From NCBI RefSeq assembly GCF_014066305.1, contig NW_023501069.1, positions 408,001 to 472,000 of the forward strand: DNA of 64,000 nt, read 5' to 3'. The notes beneath the pieces are model-generated. The model searched no databases and was not told where the DNA came from. It saw only the letters and a list, made by a program, of their open reading frames with translations. The position numbers and the translations under genes are program-made. This document shows, in pieces, positions 23,401 to 35,173 of this stretch; positions within the stretch are counted from its first letter, which is position 1, and every line of letters begins with the position of its first letter. The DNA is from Letharia columbiana (taxonomy: Eukaryota > Ascomycota > Lecanoromycetes > Lecanorales > Parmeliaceae).

Positions 23401-25036
23401 CAGCTACTTAACGAAGTCGATCGGCTTGCCGCCAATTTCGGTGCTCCCGGTGCTCATGGCAGTACCTGCGAAACTGCCGGCTACTTCAACCTGGTCTATG
23501 TGCTGCCCGCTTGGGCGAAGTTCTGGGACAGAGCTAAGAATACGGACTCAAGCGCCGGAGATATCATCTCGTCCTTCCCTTTCCATCACTACTTTCAAAA
23601 CGCTCCTCAGCCACTGTTCTCTTCTGAAGCCACTAAGGATGAGGTCGTAGAGATAGTCCGTGGATGTGAACATCATGTCTCTAAAGTCTTCACGTCTCTC
23701 GAAGACATACGCCCTTTCGAGATACTCCGCAATAACCGTGACAAAACCAATTACCTCATGGTAAAAGAAGCGCGTATCATCGCAATGACGAGCACCCATG
23801 CCGCCATGCGTCGACAAGAAATAGCAGATTTAGGCTTCCACTATGACAACATAGTCATGGAAGAAGCAGCTCAAATCACCGAGATCGAGAATTTCATCCC
23901 TCTAGCCCTTCAAAATTCCAAGGATGGCGAATTACCTCTCCAACGAATTGTCCTCTGCGGCGATCACCTTCAAAACTCCCCAATCATCCAGAATATGGCA
24001 TTCCGGCAGTTTGCCAACCTAGAGCAATCGCTCTTCCTTCGCCTCGTACGTCTCGGCGTTCCTACCATCACTCTTGATCACCAAGGTCGTGCAAGACCTA
24101 GCATAGCAAAGCTTTACAAATGGCGCTACCCATCTCTCGACCACCTCCCCAACGTCCTCATAGAACCTGAATACCTCCGCGCCAACGCTGGCTTCGAATA
24201 TGAATACCAGTTCATTGACGTCCCCGACTACAAAGGCGCAGGCGAGTCACAACCGTCGCCACATTTCTTCCAAAACCTGGGTGAGGCGGAGTATGCGGTG
24301 GCGATATATCAGTATATGCGCTTGCTGGGATATGCAGCAAGCGAGGTATCGATACTGACGACCTATGCTGGGCAGAAGGCCTTGATAAGGGATGTTCTGG
24401 CCCACCGATGCAAGGGGAAAAGGCTATTTGGCTTGCCGAGGATCGTGACCACTGTGGATAAGTACCAAGGAGAGCAAAATGATTGTAAGCGTTCCCCTTG
24501 TTTCACTCTCTAGCTTGAGCAGGCATGACTAACATCTTCTAGATATCATCCTCTCTTTGACTCGTACCCGCAGTCCTGGCTACCTCCGCGACATTCGCCG
24601 CCTCACTGTCGCTCTCTCCCGCGCTCGACTGGGCCTCTACATACTCGGTCGCCGCAGTATCTTCGAATCATCCCCCGAACTAACACAAGCTTTCAAGCTA
24701 CCTCTGGAACGCCCGGAGAAGTTGATGCTCACGACTAGTGAAATCTTCCCAGCAAGCAGATTCTTGACGGACGAGGTGGAAGGTACAGAGATGGAGGGAG
24801 TAGAGCATCTGGGGCAGTATGTGTTCGAGATGACCCAAGCAATGGAGGGAGTAGAGCATCTGGGGCAGTATGTGTTCGAGATGACCCAAGCAAAGGTGGA
24901 AATGTTGAAAAGAGGAGAGAATATCTTGCCACCCCCGGAGGCTGGCGTCGGAGTTGTGGCGGACGAGGAGATGGATGGTGAGAATGGTAAGAGGAGGAAG
25001 ACGAGTCGGAACTGGACGAGATCACGTGAGCGGTAG
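20421..25036 (+). CDS. cwf11: Spliceosomal RNA helicase Aquarius (intron-binding protein, Cwf11-type)
   Basis: Seven exons (20421-20644, 20693-20793, 20849-21229, 21277-22099, 22154-22808, 22861-24484, 24543-25036) sum to 4302 nt, 1433 aa, normal for fungal Aquarius. The N-terminal half is the helical Aquarius scaffold (for example FFRRVLSMTLD, HLLSYLLSAFQSLDNGLLRKE). The C-terminal half is a UPF1-like SF1 helicase: Walker A GPPGTGKT near residue 824, motif II as EEAAQIT, VLCGDHLQ, QGRARPSIAKLY, TTVDKYQGEQND and VALSRARLGLY. Aquarius binds introns upstream of the branch point within the spliceosome and is linked to R-loop resolution. Near the C-terminus a 17-residue unit is duplicated exactly in tandem (24791-24892). 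The tail is basic and acidic, likely disordered. Confidence 0.95.
24791..24892 (+). repeat. Perfect 51-bp in-frame tandem duplication in the helicase C-terminus
   Basis: Bases 24791-24841 and 24842-24892 are identical and encode the 17-residue unit MEGVEHLGQYVFEMTQA twice. The absence of any difference suggests a very recent duplication or ongoing homogenisation. Confidence 0.95.
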
Positions 25037-25330
25037 CGCTAGCGCATAATTAAGGTACAAGTAAGATCCACTGAATTATCATTCGTCAAGATTCTCGATG
25101 TTGAAATGACGGCCAGCATCAACACCCACCCTGAATGACACACCTCGTCAAGAAAGCCACGCCCTGTCCGCCTCCACCACGAACATCAGTCACAAAAGCT
25201 CACTCCCTCCTGACAGACCTTCCTCAAGATTTTGTATTTTTGTCAAAGTCTTGGATCTTCGAAGCTTCATCATCTCTTCTGGTCGTTTCATTGAGGCCTG
25301 CGACCCTTTCCACATTCACAAAACTCCAGC

Positions 25331-26174
25331 ATGAAGCTCCGCAGCGAGTCTCGCACAGTGGCTGCATCTGAGACGCCCATTGCCTTCATGCTTCCCGCTA
25401 CTTATGCAATGTATGTCAAAGCCAAAACAATACTGCGATATGTCAAGCTGACCATTGTTTCACTCCAGCACTGTCAGCAACGCCTCCTCCCCTCTTTTCC
25501 GTCTACCTCAAGAGTTGAAAGATCGCATCTATCATTTCGTGTACGGAGGTCTGCACATTCATGTTGAGAACGATTACAATTCCGACCACTCAAGAATCCG
25601 CCTAGCTGTTTGCAAGTTTACTAAGCAACACAATATCAACGATTGTGCAGAGGAAAAGGGGCTTCACGTCGCTTCTCTGGTGACATGCCGCCAAATGTAC
25701 CATGAGGCACGGAGCGTGTTATACTCCGCCAACAGTTTCATCATCTCTAGTCCTAGGTTAGTCGATTCGTTCATACGACGCCTCAATGATACCAGCTATG
25801 ACCGCCTCGCAGTGCGGAGTATTCGCCTTCACGTTTACGTCCACGTCAGAAATGATGAACGCGAATGGGACAATACGTTTCGCTTCTTGACACAGAATCT
25901 GAAGAATCTTCGATACATATCCATCGATGTAGACGTATGCCCCTGGGAATATTTTTCCCCTATGACGCGTCAACACAATCCTACTTACGCAAAAAGGCTG
26001 TTCCTTCGGGACCTAGTGGAGTTCAAAAAGTTGCCGTTGAAGAAAGTCGAGCTTGTACTTGAAGGTTCTGATATTCTGGTAGGCAGGGCGCGTGAGGACA
26101 AATACATATGGACGAACGCTCGGAAGCAAGAATGGGTGCAAAGCATGAAGAGCAAGATGCTGGGCTCCGGTTGA
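25331..26174 (+). CDS. Amplified-family protein, copy 1 (DUF7730/2EXR-like), intact
   Basis: Two exons (25331-25410, 25469-26174) give 261 aa. The first exon encodes MKLRSESR and ends in phase 2. The second opens NASSPLFRLPQELKDRIYHFVYGG, the family's most conserved block, followed by TCRQMYHEA and a C-terminal KKLPLKKVEL/ARKQEWVQ region. The biochemical function is unknown. The LPxExxxxIY block resembles the 2EXR/F-box-like start of fungal DUF7730 proteins (family name from memory). It is the only copy lying outside the 42-57 kb cluster and is shorter than the others because the acidic middle part is reduced. Confidence 0.8.
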
Positions 26175-26413
26175 AGATGAAGTGGTTTGCAAAGGGCGAC
26201 TTAGTGGAGGAGCTGGGGTTCTGGGCTCTCATAAGATAGGCTGGGTCCCGGGGTCGATGTCATTTACAGCATGAAGAATCCGGTTTCATGGAAACACCAA
26301 ATGACTGAAGCTAGTGTGTAAGCAGTGACTTCATGACTCCTCTTCCACCCTGTGAAACCTGAACGATCCAACACATCCCAACCTCCCAACAACACATCCT
26401 CCGACCCCCTCAC

Positions 26414-26916
26414 ATGCAAGCCCTTATGGCCCCTCGAGCACCAACGTAATGATAGCCTAGCACCGATCGAGCGCTCACTCCTCCACACCTTGACCCACCA
26501 ACTCATCAATATCCCGCTCCCTTTCCCCCCCAAAAAGCCCCCCCCTTTTCCAGACAGAAAATCTCTTCCACATCCACCACGCATTTCACCCTCCCCAGAG
26601 CCTTTTCCCTTCCCTCCCTCACCCTCACCCCCGCCACTACCAGACCCATTCCCCGAACAACCGAGAGCGACGAAATGCAAAGCACCAACAACGACAGTCC
26701 CGCGGACGTCTCCATCACATACCCCCCAATACAGCCCTCGGCGACGGTCTCCCGTCCACCGAAAACACCGCCTAGACCCCCAACAGCTGCTGCTGCGTAA
26801 TCGGTACTTTCAAACGCGCCCGACTGCTCGCGGACCAAAACAGTCACTATGTCGTAATCACAACGACAAATATGTTTGGAGGAATTGTCGATGTTAGGCG
26901 GGTTTTATGGAAATGA
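26414..26916 (+). CDS. Small hypothetical protein (three exons)
   Basis: Exons 26414-26445, 26554-26796 and 26844-26916 sum to 348 nt, 115 aa. The two introns have GTAATG/TTCCAG and GTAATC/AACAG borders (108 and 47 bp). The first intron removes poly-C tracts that otherwise make Pro-rich frames. The predicted protein starts MQALMAPRAPT, has a Ser/Thr/Pro-rich middle (PPKTPPRPPTAAAA) and a better-ordered end, HYVVITTTNMFGG then VDVRRVLWK. I do not recognise the family. The case for a real gene is that two independent splice events restore one continuous, non-repetitive frame. Against it are the short length and a competing open frame on the opposite strand (26506-26847). Confidence 0.42.
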
Positions 26917-27752
26917 ATGGGGCGGGGGTTCTGCGCGTGAGGAGGAGGATAATGGAGGCGCGGACAACGTCCGATGCTACCCTCGGGAACGAGCTTCGGT
27001 TCGGGCTGTTTCAACGACGTGGTGCAGCACGGGAATGATGCTTTGTAGGATGGATGAGATGTAGTTCTATCTAAGAGGTGTAGGAACCCCTCTGTATAGG
27101 CACTACTGTACACTGGGAACAATACTAAGCGTATTGACCCCCTAATCCGGTGGTATCTACCGGATGCGGTGAGGTGTGAAGAGTCCTTTATCCAATATGC
27201 TTGTGAGTTGTTGGGTGGGCACGTGTGGTTGGTAGAGGTCGGTGGGCTTGTTGCGAGCTGTTAGTTGAATCTTACGCGCAGCTTGATGATCCCCTTTGAT
27301 GTTTCATGGATTGGCTTTTGCTTGGCAGTTGGTTTATTGGGAATACAGTGTACTATCGTTGTTTTGTACAATAGAGACTAAATCAAGTCCCACGGGGGCG
27401 CAAATGCTAGTAGTCAAATGGTGTGCTTTGCCATTGAATGATATACATCTTTCGCGTACGACCATTCGTACTCCAATAGCGCAAGCGAGAGGTGCCTATC
27501 GGAACGCGTTGTATCCCGTCTTCTCATGCCTACACTTGAACACAAGGCATGATCATCAAAGATACGAGCTGATCTATTGCCGACCGGGAACTAGAGTCAT
27601 GGACTCAGATTCTCTCTGCCGGATGCTGCTCTCTTCTAGCTGTGTCCGATCTGTCATCATCCTCGGTGTCTGTGCGTCTGGTATCTAAGTTTGCGAGCGG
27701 GATGATGTGAGATGTTGAGTCAGCGTTTCCAAGATGTAGAGTCCCAGACGAG
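26917..27752. other. Intergenic region, nothing recognised
   Basis: There are only short frames on both strands and no motif or splice chain I would defend. It contains the 3' flanks of the small plus-strand gene and the minus-strand membrane protein. Confidence 0.45.
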
Positions 27753-29685
27753 TCAGTGGTGGCCAATGCAAGGGGGTGGCGGAAACCAGTATTTAGAGCC
27801 CTTGAACACACCATCTGTATATCGATTAACTACGTGACCACTAGAAAGCGGCTGAGAACGCTTACTGATTTCTAGATTTATAAACTCGACGAGGCAAGGA
27901 GCCCAGACCAAAACCGCTAAAATCTGCCCAAAGCTCCAGGTAAAATTAGTGATCGATCCGCGCAAAATCACGGCGTACAGCCAAAGTTGATAGCCTAGCG
28001 ACAGTGACCAGGTAATAGCAAACAGTCCCTGGCTCAATCGGTTTCCCTAACCCGCTCATGGGAAGGCGATCGCTCAAAGCGAATCGAGGCTGGCAGATCG
28101 ACGCAAGTTTCGTGGCCCCCGGCAGGAAGCGATCTGATGATGTCCGGAGTTTCTTCGAGACACAGTATATCAACCACAGCAAGCTATGGGCCCACATCAC
28201 CCAGATGACCTTATTGAGAGCTGTAGGATTGTGTCCAGAGTTTGAGAATAGATTGTTCGATCCACACCATGCTGTTGTCAAATTGGATGCGACAAAATCT
28301 CCGCAGTCTTGAAGGACTCCGTAGGCTGGATCGAAAGGTGTTGCATACCACGCGTTGGATGAGGCGGCTAGCATCCCGGTCGACAAGACGAAAACAATGG
28401 ACGACAATAAGATCAAGTACCATGATTGCCGTCCGTACTGCGTGATCAGGGCCAAAGTGAGTATAGTCGGAACAAAGCCGTTAGTTGCTAGGGTAAAAAG
28501 AAGCCCCTCATCAAGCAGCTCAGGCGATGCAACCCATTTGATAGAAAAAAGTCCTCGTGCCGTAAAGACCAGGGCGGCAATTTGGACGGCTCCAGCGAAA
28601 TAGCATTGGGTTATCTGGAAGTCTACCGTAGCCATCATCATTGCCTGGGTGTGCTTTTCTTGCCGGTGTCTGTTCACAAATGTCCACGATACGAGAAGAG
28701 ACAGCAAGATTGCAGTCACGATTGCAAGGCTGGACTGAACGATGAGGGATACAAAGACCTAAAGTGCCTTGTCAGTGCCTGATTGCGGTAGAGGAAATGT
28801 TGCCAGAACACACCCCAATTCCTCCAAGATCTGCATCTAAAGTCCTGGGAGAGCACAAGTCCGCGAAGCATGGCTCTGCCTCCAATGGGTATTGAAATAG
28901 AGCAGTGGCACTGCAAGTGTTTGGAGTGGACCTACGGTCATCGGTAAAAGAGTGAGTTGCTGCGTAGAAGGAGGCAAAGCAGGCGACCAAATTGCGTTGG
29001 AGTTGGGCATTGTAGGTGCCAAGCGCTCCGTCTATAGTCCTTACAGTCTCTGTGGCAGATAGGTTCAAGCCCACAGCTTCGAATGGGGTTGTGACAGGAG
29101 ATTGACCAGTAATATCAAGGCCAGCAGTCACCGTAGCCCACAGACCACAGGTTACAAGATTTGAAGGATGTTGGGGATCGAACAAGAGATATGTATAATC
29201 GCAGACCACCGAACAGTTCACAGCTTCGCCTCCTATGCTGCCGCCATAGCAAGGTTGGATTGGCGGTAATGCTGCAAAGGGGTCAGTGTGGCCGGAAGCA
29301 GGACTCCTTATAGCAGTGCCGTAGTCGAACCAAGGCTGCAAAGAGGAATTGGACAGCATCGTCAGCCTAATGAACGAATATTGCGATGGTCTCGAAAACG
29401 CTTGTAATTATTTGCTTAGAAGAAAGCCACGACAACTATTATTGCTCACTTGGCGACAACAGCATAAATCAAGTCGTGGCTGTATTCTTCACCTTGATAC
29501 TGGCACGCATAAAGAAAGCTACCATTGAGGAAGGCCGCATCGATGGGATTGAGATTGCTCACAAGGAATCCGGGTGTGACACACAGGAATAAAGTGGTAG
29601 GATTTCGGATAGTCGGGCCAAGGTTGATCTTTCCCAAAGCCAGAGATGCTTGCGAAGACCTCGCTCGCAAAGATGTGGGGACCAT
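27753..29685 (-). CDS. Multispanning membrane protein of unknown function
   Basis: Likely exons are 29450-29685, 28814-29366, 28758 down to about 28050, and a 3' part to 27753 with a further 51-bp intron (GTAAGC...ATACAG) near 27810-27870. The N-terminal ~260 residues are Cys-containing and look extracytoplasmic, with N-glycosylation sequons (NCSVVCDYTYLL, LNLSATETV). At least seven hydrophobic helices follow (cores AILLSLLVSW, VQIAALVF, TILTLALITQY, WYLILLSSIVFV, VMWAHSLLWLIY, WSLSLGYQLWLY, FGQILAVLVW). The frame breaks between the fifth and sixth helix near 28040-28100. The intron candidates there have poor donors (for example GTCGAT or GTCTCG), so either the splice site is unusual or there is a frameshift. 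I do not recognise the family. Confidence 0.65.
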
Positions 29686-29902
29686 CCAATAGCTATCTGC
29701 TGCGCAGCACTCGCATAATGCAACACGTCATTAGATGCGATGCGATGCGATTCAAATTTTGATTTATAGCGAACCCCTAGTATACTCCTTCGATCAGGAA
29801 TCGCTCTCGTGTAAGGATGCTTCGCGGAGCTTTCCCTATTTCCCACTTCACAAGATCACAGCCATGCCAGAAGCTTTGAGCATCAACCAATATCATTGTT
29901 AA

Positions 29903-30997
29903 TCAATAGTCATAGAACCCCTTTCCACACTTCTTGCCTACCCACCCTGCATCTACCATCTTCCGTAACAACACTGCGGGCCTATACTTCCCATCTCCTG
30001 TCTCCTCATGTAGCACCTTCATTATCGCTAAACATGTATCAACGCCGATAAAATCAGCCAACTGTAGGGGTCCCATCGGCACATTCGTCCCGTTCTTCAT
30101 TATGTTATCGATATCTTCTTTCCTTCCTACGCCCGTCTCGAGACAAATAATTGCTTCGTTGATGTAGGGCATCAGTATGCGATTGGCAAGGAAGCCCGGT
30201 GAGTCGGCAGATTGTGACGGGATCTTGCCCATGCGTTTGCAGAATTCAACGGCTGTTTCCCGGGTCTCAGGAGATGTTTGCAGCCCACTTATTATTTCAA
30301 CCCCTTTTAGTATAGGCACAGGGTTCATAAAGTGTGTGCTAACTACCCGAGACGCGGCGGCGAGATCTGTAGGATTGTCCGGTGTTGTGGTTGCAGAGGC
30401 TATTTTGGTGATGGAGATGGAGGATGTATTGGTCGCGAGGATGGCATGCGGTGGCGCTATCTTGGCAAGCTGAGAGAAGATATCTGTTTTTAATGAGGGT
30501 ATCTCAGGCACAGCCTCGATTACGAAGTCGACATTGGAGAGGTCTTCCATTTTGGTAGTAGGCGACAGAAGGGAGCGGGCGGAATCTGCGTCTGACTGGG
30601 AGATCCGGTTTTTGAACACACCCTTCTCCAAAAGCTTCTCTACAGCTCCTGTCAGCGGAACCACCAGTATGCTCGTCTTTTGATGATATTGTACCTGCAA
30701 ATTTCATCCCTTTGTCCAGCGATGCTTGCGAGGTATCTACCAAAGTCACTGGCACTCTCGCCTTCTGTGCTGCCACAAGTGCGATGCCTAGCCCCTGATC
30801 TCCTGGAATCAGCCCTCAATGCCCATCTCAGAACCCAGCGTGCGTTTGCTTCTGCCTACCATTTGCCCAGCTCCGACTACTCCCAGTCGTTTGACTTCCG
30901 CTGCTGCCGCAAGACTTGAGCTCGTACTGAAGGAGTGTCGATTGACATTGCTGGCTAGATTGGCCAATTGCCGACCGGCGAGGAGGGATGTAGACAT
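29903..30997 (-). CDS. Mitochondrial 3-hydroxyacyl-CoA dehydrogenase
   Basis: Three exons (30860-30997, 30695-30794, 29903-30648) sum to 984 nt, 327 aa. A Ser/Arg-rich presequence (STSLLAGRQLANLAS) predicts mitochondrial import. The NAD-binding loop VVGAGQMGLGIA is restored only after splicing the first intron. LVDTSQASLDKG, TNTSSISIT, HFMNPVPILKGVE and DSPGFLANRILMPYINEA are classic for the family; the catalytic His is in the HFMNP block and Glu in the NEA block. It oxidises L-3-hydroxyacyl-CoA (or 3-hydroxybutyryl-CoA) with NAD+ in beta-oxidation of short chains. No peroxisomal C-terminal tripeptide is present (ends YDY). It is divergent from tof1, with 258 bp between starts. Confidence 0.93.
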
Positions 30998-31255
30998 CTT
31001 AAAATATTAAAGGCGATTACCTAATGGCCACCCGAGTACAACAGTGAGGATTGAATGCTCAGTTGAGGCAGAATTCTCGGTGTCTTCGTGAGGTTGAAGC
31101 TAGTGGAGAAAGCTGGGGGGGACGGCTTAGCAGGGATCTTCATGCCTCGGCAAACGCGTCTTAAGATTAGCGTCCGTCGCGTCTCCAGAATCGCGCTGGG
31201 CCTTGGCACCTTGACATTCATTGCCTTTCCTATGTAACCAGGCACCAGCAACGCA
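30998..31255. promoter_or_regulatory. Shared divergent promoter region of the dehydrogenase and tof1
   Basis: The 258-bp gap between two divergent start codons must hold both promoters. No recognised element. Confidence 0.55.
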
Positions 31256-34200
31256 ATGGAGCTCGAAGAGGCTTCTCAAAGTACTGTGGACCCAGAAGTC
31301 CGGGCGTATGTTTACAGTCTTGTCTCCGCCGTCAGTTGAAATCTCCCAAAATGATTTTCAAAGCTAACGACACAACAGCTTGGTGGGACGGCGGCCGACG
31401 AAGACGGCCGCTATGTGCTTGGAGACGACGCGTTGGCATGTCTCAAGGATCTCAGGAAGTGGTTGAAACTACACGATGAGAAGGCAAACCGATTGGATGT
31501 GGCAAGGTGTCTTGCGGAAGCGAATCTGGTCAAAGGAGATTTACTGGAGATCCTGTCAGCGTGGCCAGACTCAGCAACGGAAGACAAGATCAAGTCAAAG
31601 ATTGCGCTGGCATGTCTGGAACTGCTGGTACCCTTGACATGGCCAATTGAGAAGAACGACATTCAGATGACTGTGAACCACCATCGCCATGTACCATACC
31701 TTCAACTAGCACAGACATCATACAAGCGCGCAATACTCGAACATGAGTCCGCGACAGTGCTGCGAACAACGGTGCGCATTGGTCTGCCCTCGATCGCTCT
31801 TCCAATGGGTGAGCGAAGCTCTCGTGATGAAGGAATCATCAAGCTTCTCTTGTACTTCTTCAGAAACGTTGCCATGATCTCTCCGCCGCAGAACCTGCCA
31901 AACGAAGGTAAGGATGGCGAAGTTTCAAGATCTGCTACCGTCGAGGCCTTCCACCGCCAGGATGTCCTTGCTTTACTTCTCACAATCTCTTCGAACATGG
32001 GCGAAGACTTCAATACACAAGATACGGTTATTATGGAGGTGCTCTTCCATCTCCTTAAAGGCGTGGACGTGGAGAAGCTATTCATGGACAAGAAACAATT
32101 CAAGTCCAGGAACGAAGATGAACTTAAGTCCTTGTTGGCACAAGAAGCTGGCATGCATAGAAGCTACGCAAAGAACGCCCCCACAAGACACAACCGATTT
32201 GGAACCATGATCTGGGTCAAACGTGACGACGCAGGGAAAGTCTCCACAGTGTCGGGCCAGGACGTATTGAAGGACAGTCAGCAAGCCCTGTCAAAGATGG
32301 ACCAGACAAAGAAATGGAACAAGCCCAAGCAGCGAGTCAAGAACGAAGAGCCAGCTTACGACCGCTTTGACATGCCAGTGCCATTGACGGAATCTGCGAG
32401 TACTCATCTCCGTGCCTTTGTGGAAGAATTTCTCGATTCCGGCTTCAACCCTTTGTTCAACCACATTCGAAAGGCCATCGAACGAGAAGCCGAGCGGGTG
32501 CTTGAGGCCCAGCAGCAACAATTCTTCTACCTGGTCTCCTGGTTCCTCGAAGCTGAACGTGTGCGGCGCAGGAAGAAGAAAGAAGCAAAGAAGAGAACAA
32601 GGGACAAGAAGCTGGAAGAGACCTTCGAGGCCGACAGCTTCGCACTAATAGCCACTGTTCTGAATCAGGAATCTTTCATCCTTCTCAACCGTTTCATGCA
32701 AGATCGTCTGGATTTAAAGTCATGGCGAGAGGTCCAAGCAGGTATGCGATGCTTTACCCAAATTCTCCTGATTGTCCAAGACATGGCGGAGTCACCGCTT
32801 GAGGAAGACCAGGAAATTGCAGAGAACATACAAAACCGTATCTTCTACGAAGAGACAACGCATGACAGAATCATCGCTATCCTCCGTGGCTACAAAGATC
32901 AAGGCTTCGGATACCTAGACTCCTGCACCGAGCTCTCACACGTCTTCCTACGCATACTTGAACGCTACTCTCGAGAGAATGTCGACCTGCAAGTGCGATC
33001 ACGTCGGAGGGCGCGAAAATCAAAGAAAGCTACTGTAAAACAGCGTCAACAGACTGATGGAGATGACGAAGATGAAGCCTCTGAGATGGAAGATGTCGCC
33101 GAAGCGGAGCGAGTGTCTCGGGAACGCAAGTTCGACTTCACACGCTTCTCCACCAAATTCATGACTCAAGCCTGCATAGATACTTTCGTCTCCTTCACCA
33201 AATACTATACCGATCTGGACACCGAGCAGTTAAAACGTGCTCATCGATTTTTCTACCGCGTTGCCTTCAAGCAGGATCTCAGCGTCATGCTCTTCCGACT
33301 CGACATCATTGCTTTGTTCAATAAGATGATTAAGGGACCTGAGGGTCTTGACTCAGCTGGACCAATGTTCAGGGAATGGGATGAGCTGGTAAGGCAACTG
33401 GTCAAGAAGATGATCAAGAAGCTCGAGCAGAGACCAGAGTTAGCAGTCGAACTGCTCTTCAGCAAAATCAACTCCACGACCTACTACCTCGAATACGGCT
33501 ATGACAAGCAGACCACTTCCTCCAAACCCAGACCACCAGCTGCCCTAGAAGTGCGAGGGTCGATGACCACCGAAGAGCAGATCGGCGTCATAGTAGCAGT
33601 TCTTTACGACAACAAAATTGATCAGGTCGACTGGGTGTCCAGAACGCTCTCCTCCGCAGCCGAGGAGCGTCAATCCTGGGAATCTGAAGCCTTAGCTCGG
33701 CAAACTCAATCCCAATCCCGCCCTGAGCCCGGCTCAGAAATACCAGCAGACCAGGCCGAGACCACCTCCAAAGCGCCCTCAATAATCGTCACACCAGACA
33801 CCGACTCTCTTCGCACCGCCATCTTCAAAGAAGCCAGACTCCGTCTCCTGATGACCCTCTCTGGCATGGAACGTTTGGGCATCGAAGACGAGCTCAACGC
33901 TACCTGGATTATCCCTTCTTCTCTCACCTCTGCAGAACTCCGCCATACGCACGAAACAATAGAGCAACACCGCAAGAACCCCGTCTTCGAATACGGTGAC
34001 GATGACCCCTTGTCAGCCGAAGAACTGCTTCACCGTAAGCCTGCCGAAAAAGGTAAGAAAGCAGAGTACGACGATGACTCCGAGGGCGACGGTATCGTCA
34101 GCGATAATGACGCAGAGAACGAGTTCCTCTTTCCCTTCAGCGGTCCCGTCGACAGACCCAATGCTCATCACAGGGCCCTCGACGCACTCAAAGCCAAGCG

Positions 34201-34915
34201 CCGAAAGCGCCGTCACTCTGACCCTATGGAACTCGACGACGAGACTCTAGAAGCAAGACGCAAAGCGAGGGACAAAGCGGACCGGGAGAAGGCGAGGAAA
34301 GTCAAGAGTGCTGAGTTCATAAGGGACAGCGATGATGAAAGCGATGAAGAGCGTGATCGAGCATTCTTTGCAAGGGAGGAGATGCGAAGAGGGGGGCAGA
34401 GGGAGAAAATTAGGGAGGCCTTTGCGGCGGGGAGGGTGAAGAAGAATATTGAAGGTGAGGCTGTGAAACCTGCAGCAAGAAGCACGAAAGCGAGCAGGAA
34501 GAGGAAGAGTGCTGGTGGTAGGGGAGAAAGCGGGAGGAAGAGGAGGAAGGAGGATAGTGGCTCGAGCGATGACGGAAGTGACAATGACGAGAACATGGCT
34601 ACGGACAATGGTTCTTCCTCACCAGCTCGCCGTGCCGAGTCAATTTCAAGTGCAGAAAGTGAGGACAAAGTCACACCGCTATCCTCGCCTCCGCTTGTTG
34701 GTCTATCCTTATCATCGAACGGAGCCGGAGATCCAGTACATCTCGAGTCTTCCCCCTCTGAAGAGGGCGCCGCAAAGGTTCCTGCAATGGCTTTGGATGC
34801 AAGGGATGGGGAGGAGAACGGAGAGAATGAGGAAGATGAGGAAGATGACATCTGGATATCCACAGCTAGGAGAAGGGGGCGGGTTGCAGTGCTGGAGGAT
34901 AGTGATGATGAATAA
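31256..34915 (+). CDS. tof1: Replication fork protection protein Tof1/Swi1 (Timeless family)
   Basis: A short first exon (31256-31330) encodes MELEEASQSTVDPEV. After a 48-bp intron (GTCAGT...AACAG), a single exon runs 31379-34915; total 3612 nt, 1203 aa. The N-terminal Timeless domain is clear (GDDALACLKDLRKWLKLHDE, ILSAWP, RHNRFGTMIWVK). The middle part carries the expected FTRFSTKFMTQACIDTF and LFRLDIIALFNKMI blocks, and the tail (about residues 900-1203) is Lys/Arg- and Asp/Glu-rich. Tof1 with Csm3 travels with the replisome, stabilises paused forks, recruits topoisomerase I and supports checkpoint signalling. It is nuclear. The length agrees with fungal orthologues. Confidence 0.94.
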
Positions 34916-35173
34916 GATGGATTATTATTCACGTTGACAGGGCATACTGAAGGGTCTTCGGCCTTTCGAATAGGACTCGTGTCAAGATAGCAACTGTACA
35001 ACACAGAATTTAGAACTTGACTCCTATCCAAGCTGAGGACGATGCTTGTACATACTGCGGCTGGTCTCCTGTACAAAAAAGCGCCTTGTTTGCTCCTCCA
35101 GACGCCTTCGAGTTTGCCTTCACTTCTTCAACTCATTCTTCCACCTGCAAAATTGTCAGTCTCGGATAGCCAG
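34916..35173. other. Intergenic spacer between tof1 and the F-box relic
   Basis: Convergent spacer; nothing recognised. Confidence 0.4.

Noticed and set aside
26506..26847. 113-codon minus-strand frame, Gly/Val-rich
   Set aside because: It is an antisense reading of the C-rich tract; the spliced plus-strand model explains the same DNA with two proper introns. Not excluded entirely.
34213..35076. 287-codon open frame on the minus strand, Ser/Leu-rich
   Set aside because: It lies antisense to the charged C-terminal tail of tof1; its composition is the mirror of Glu/Arg/Lys codons and it has no recognisable motif.
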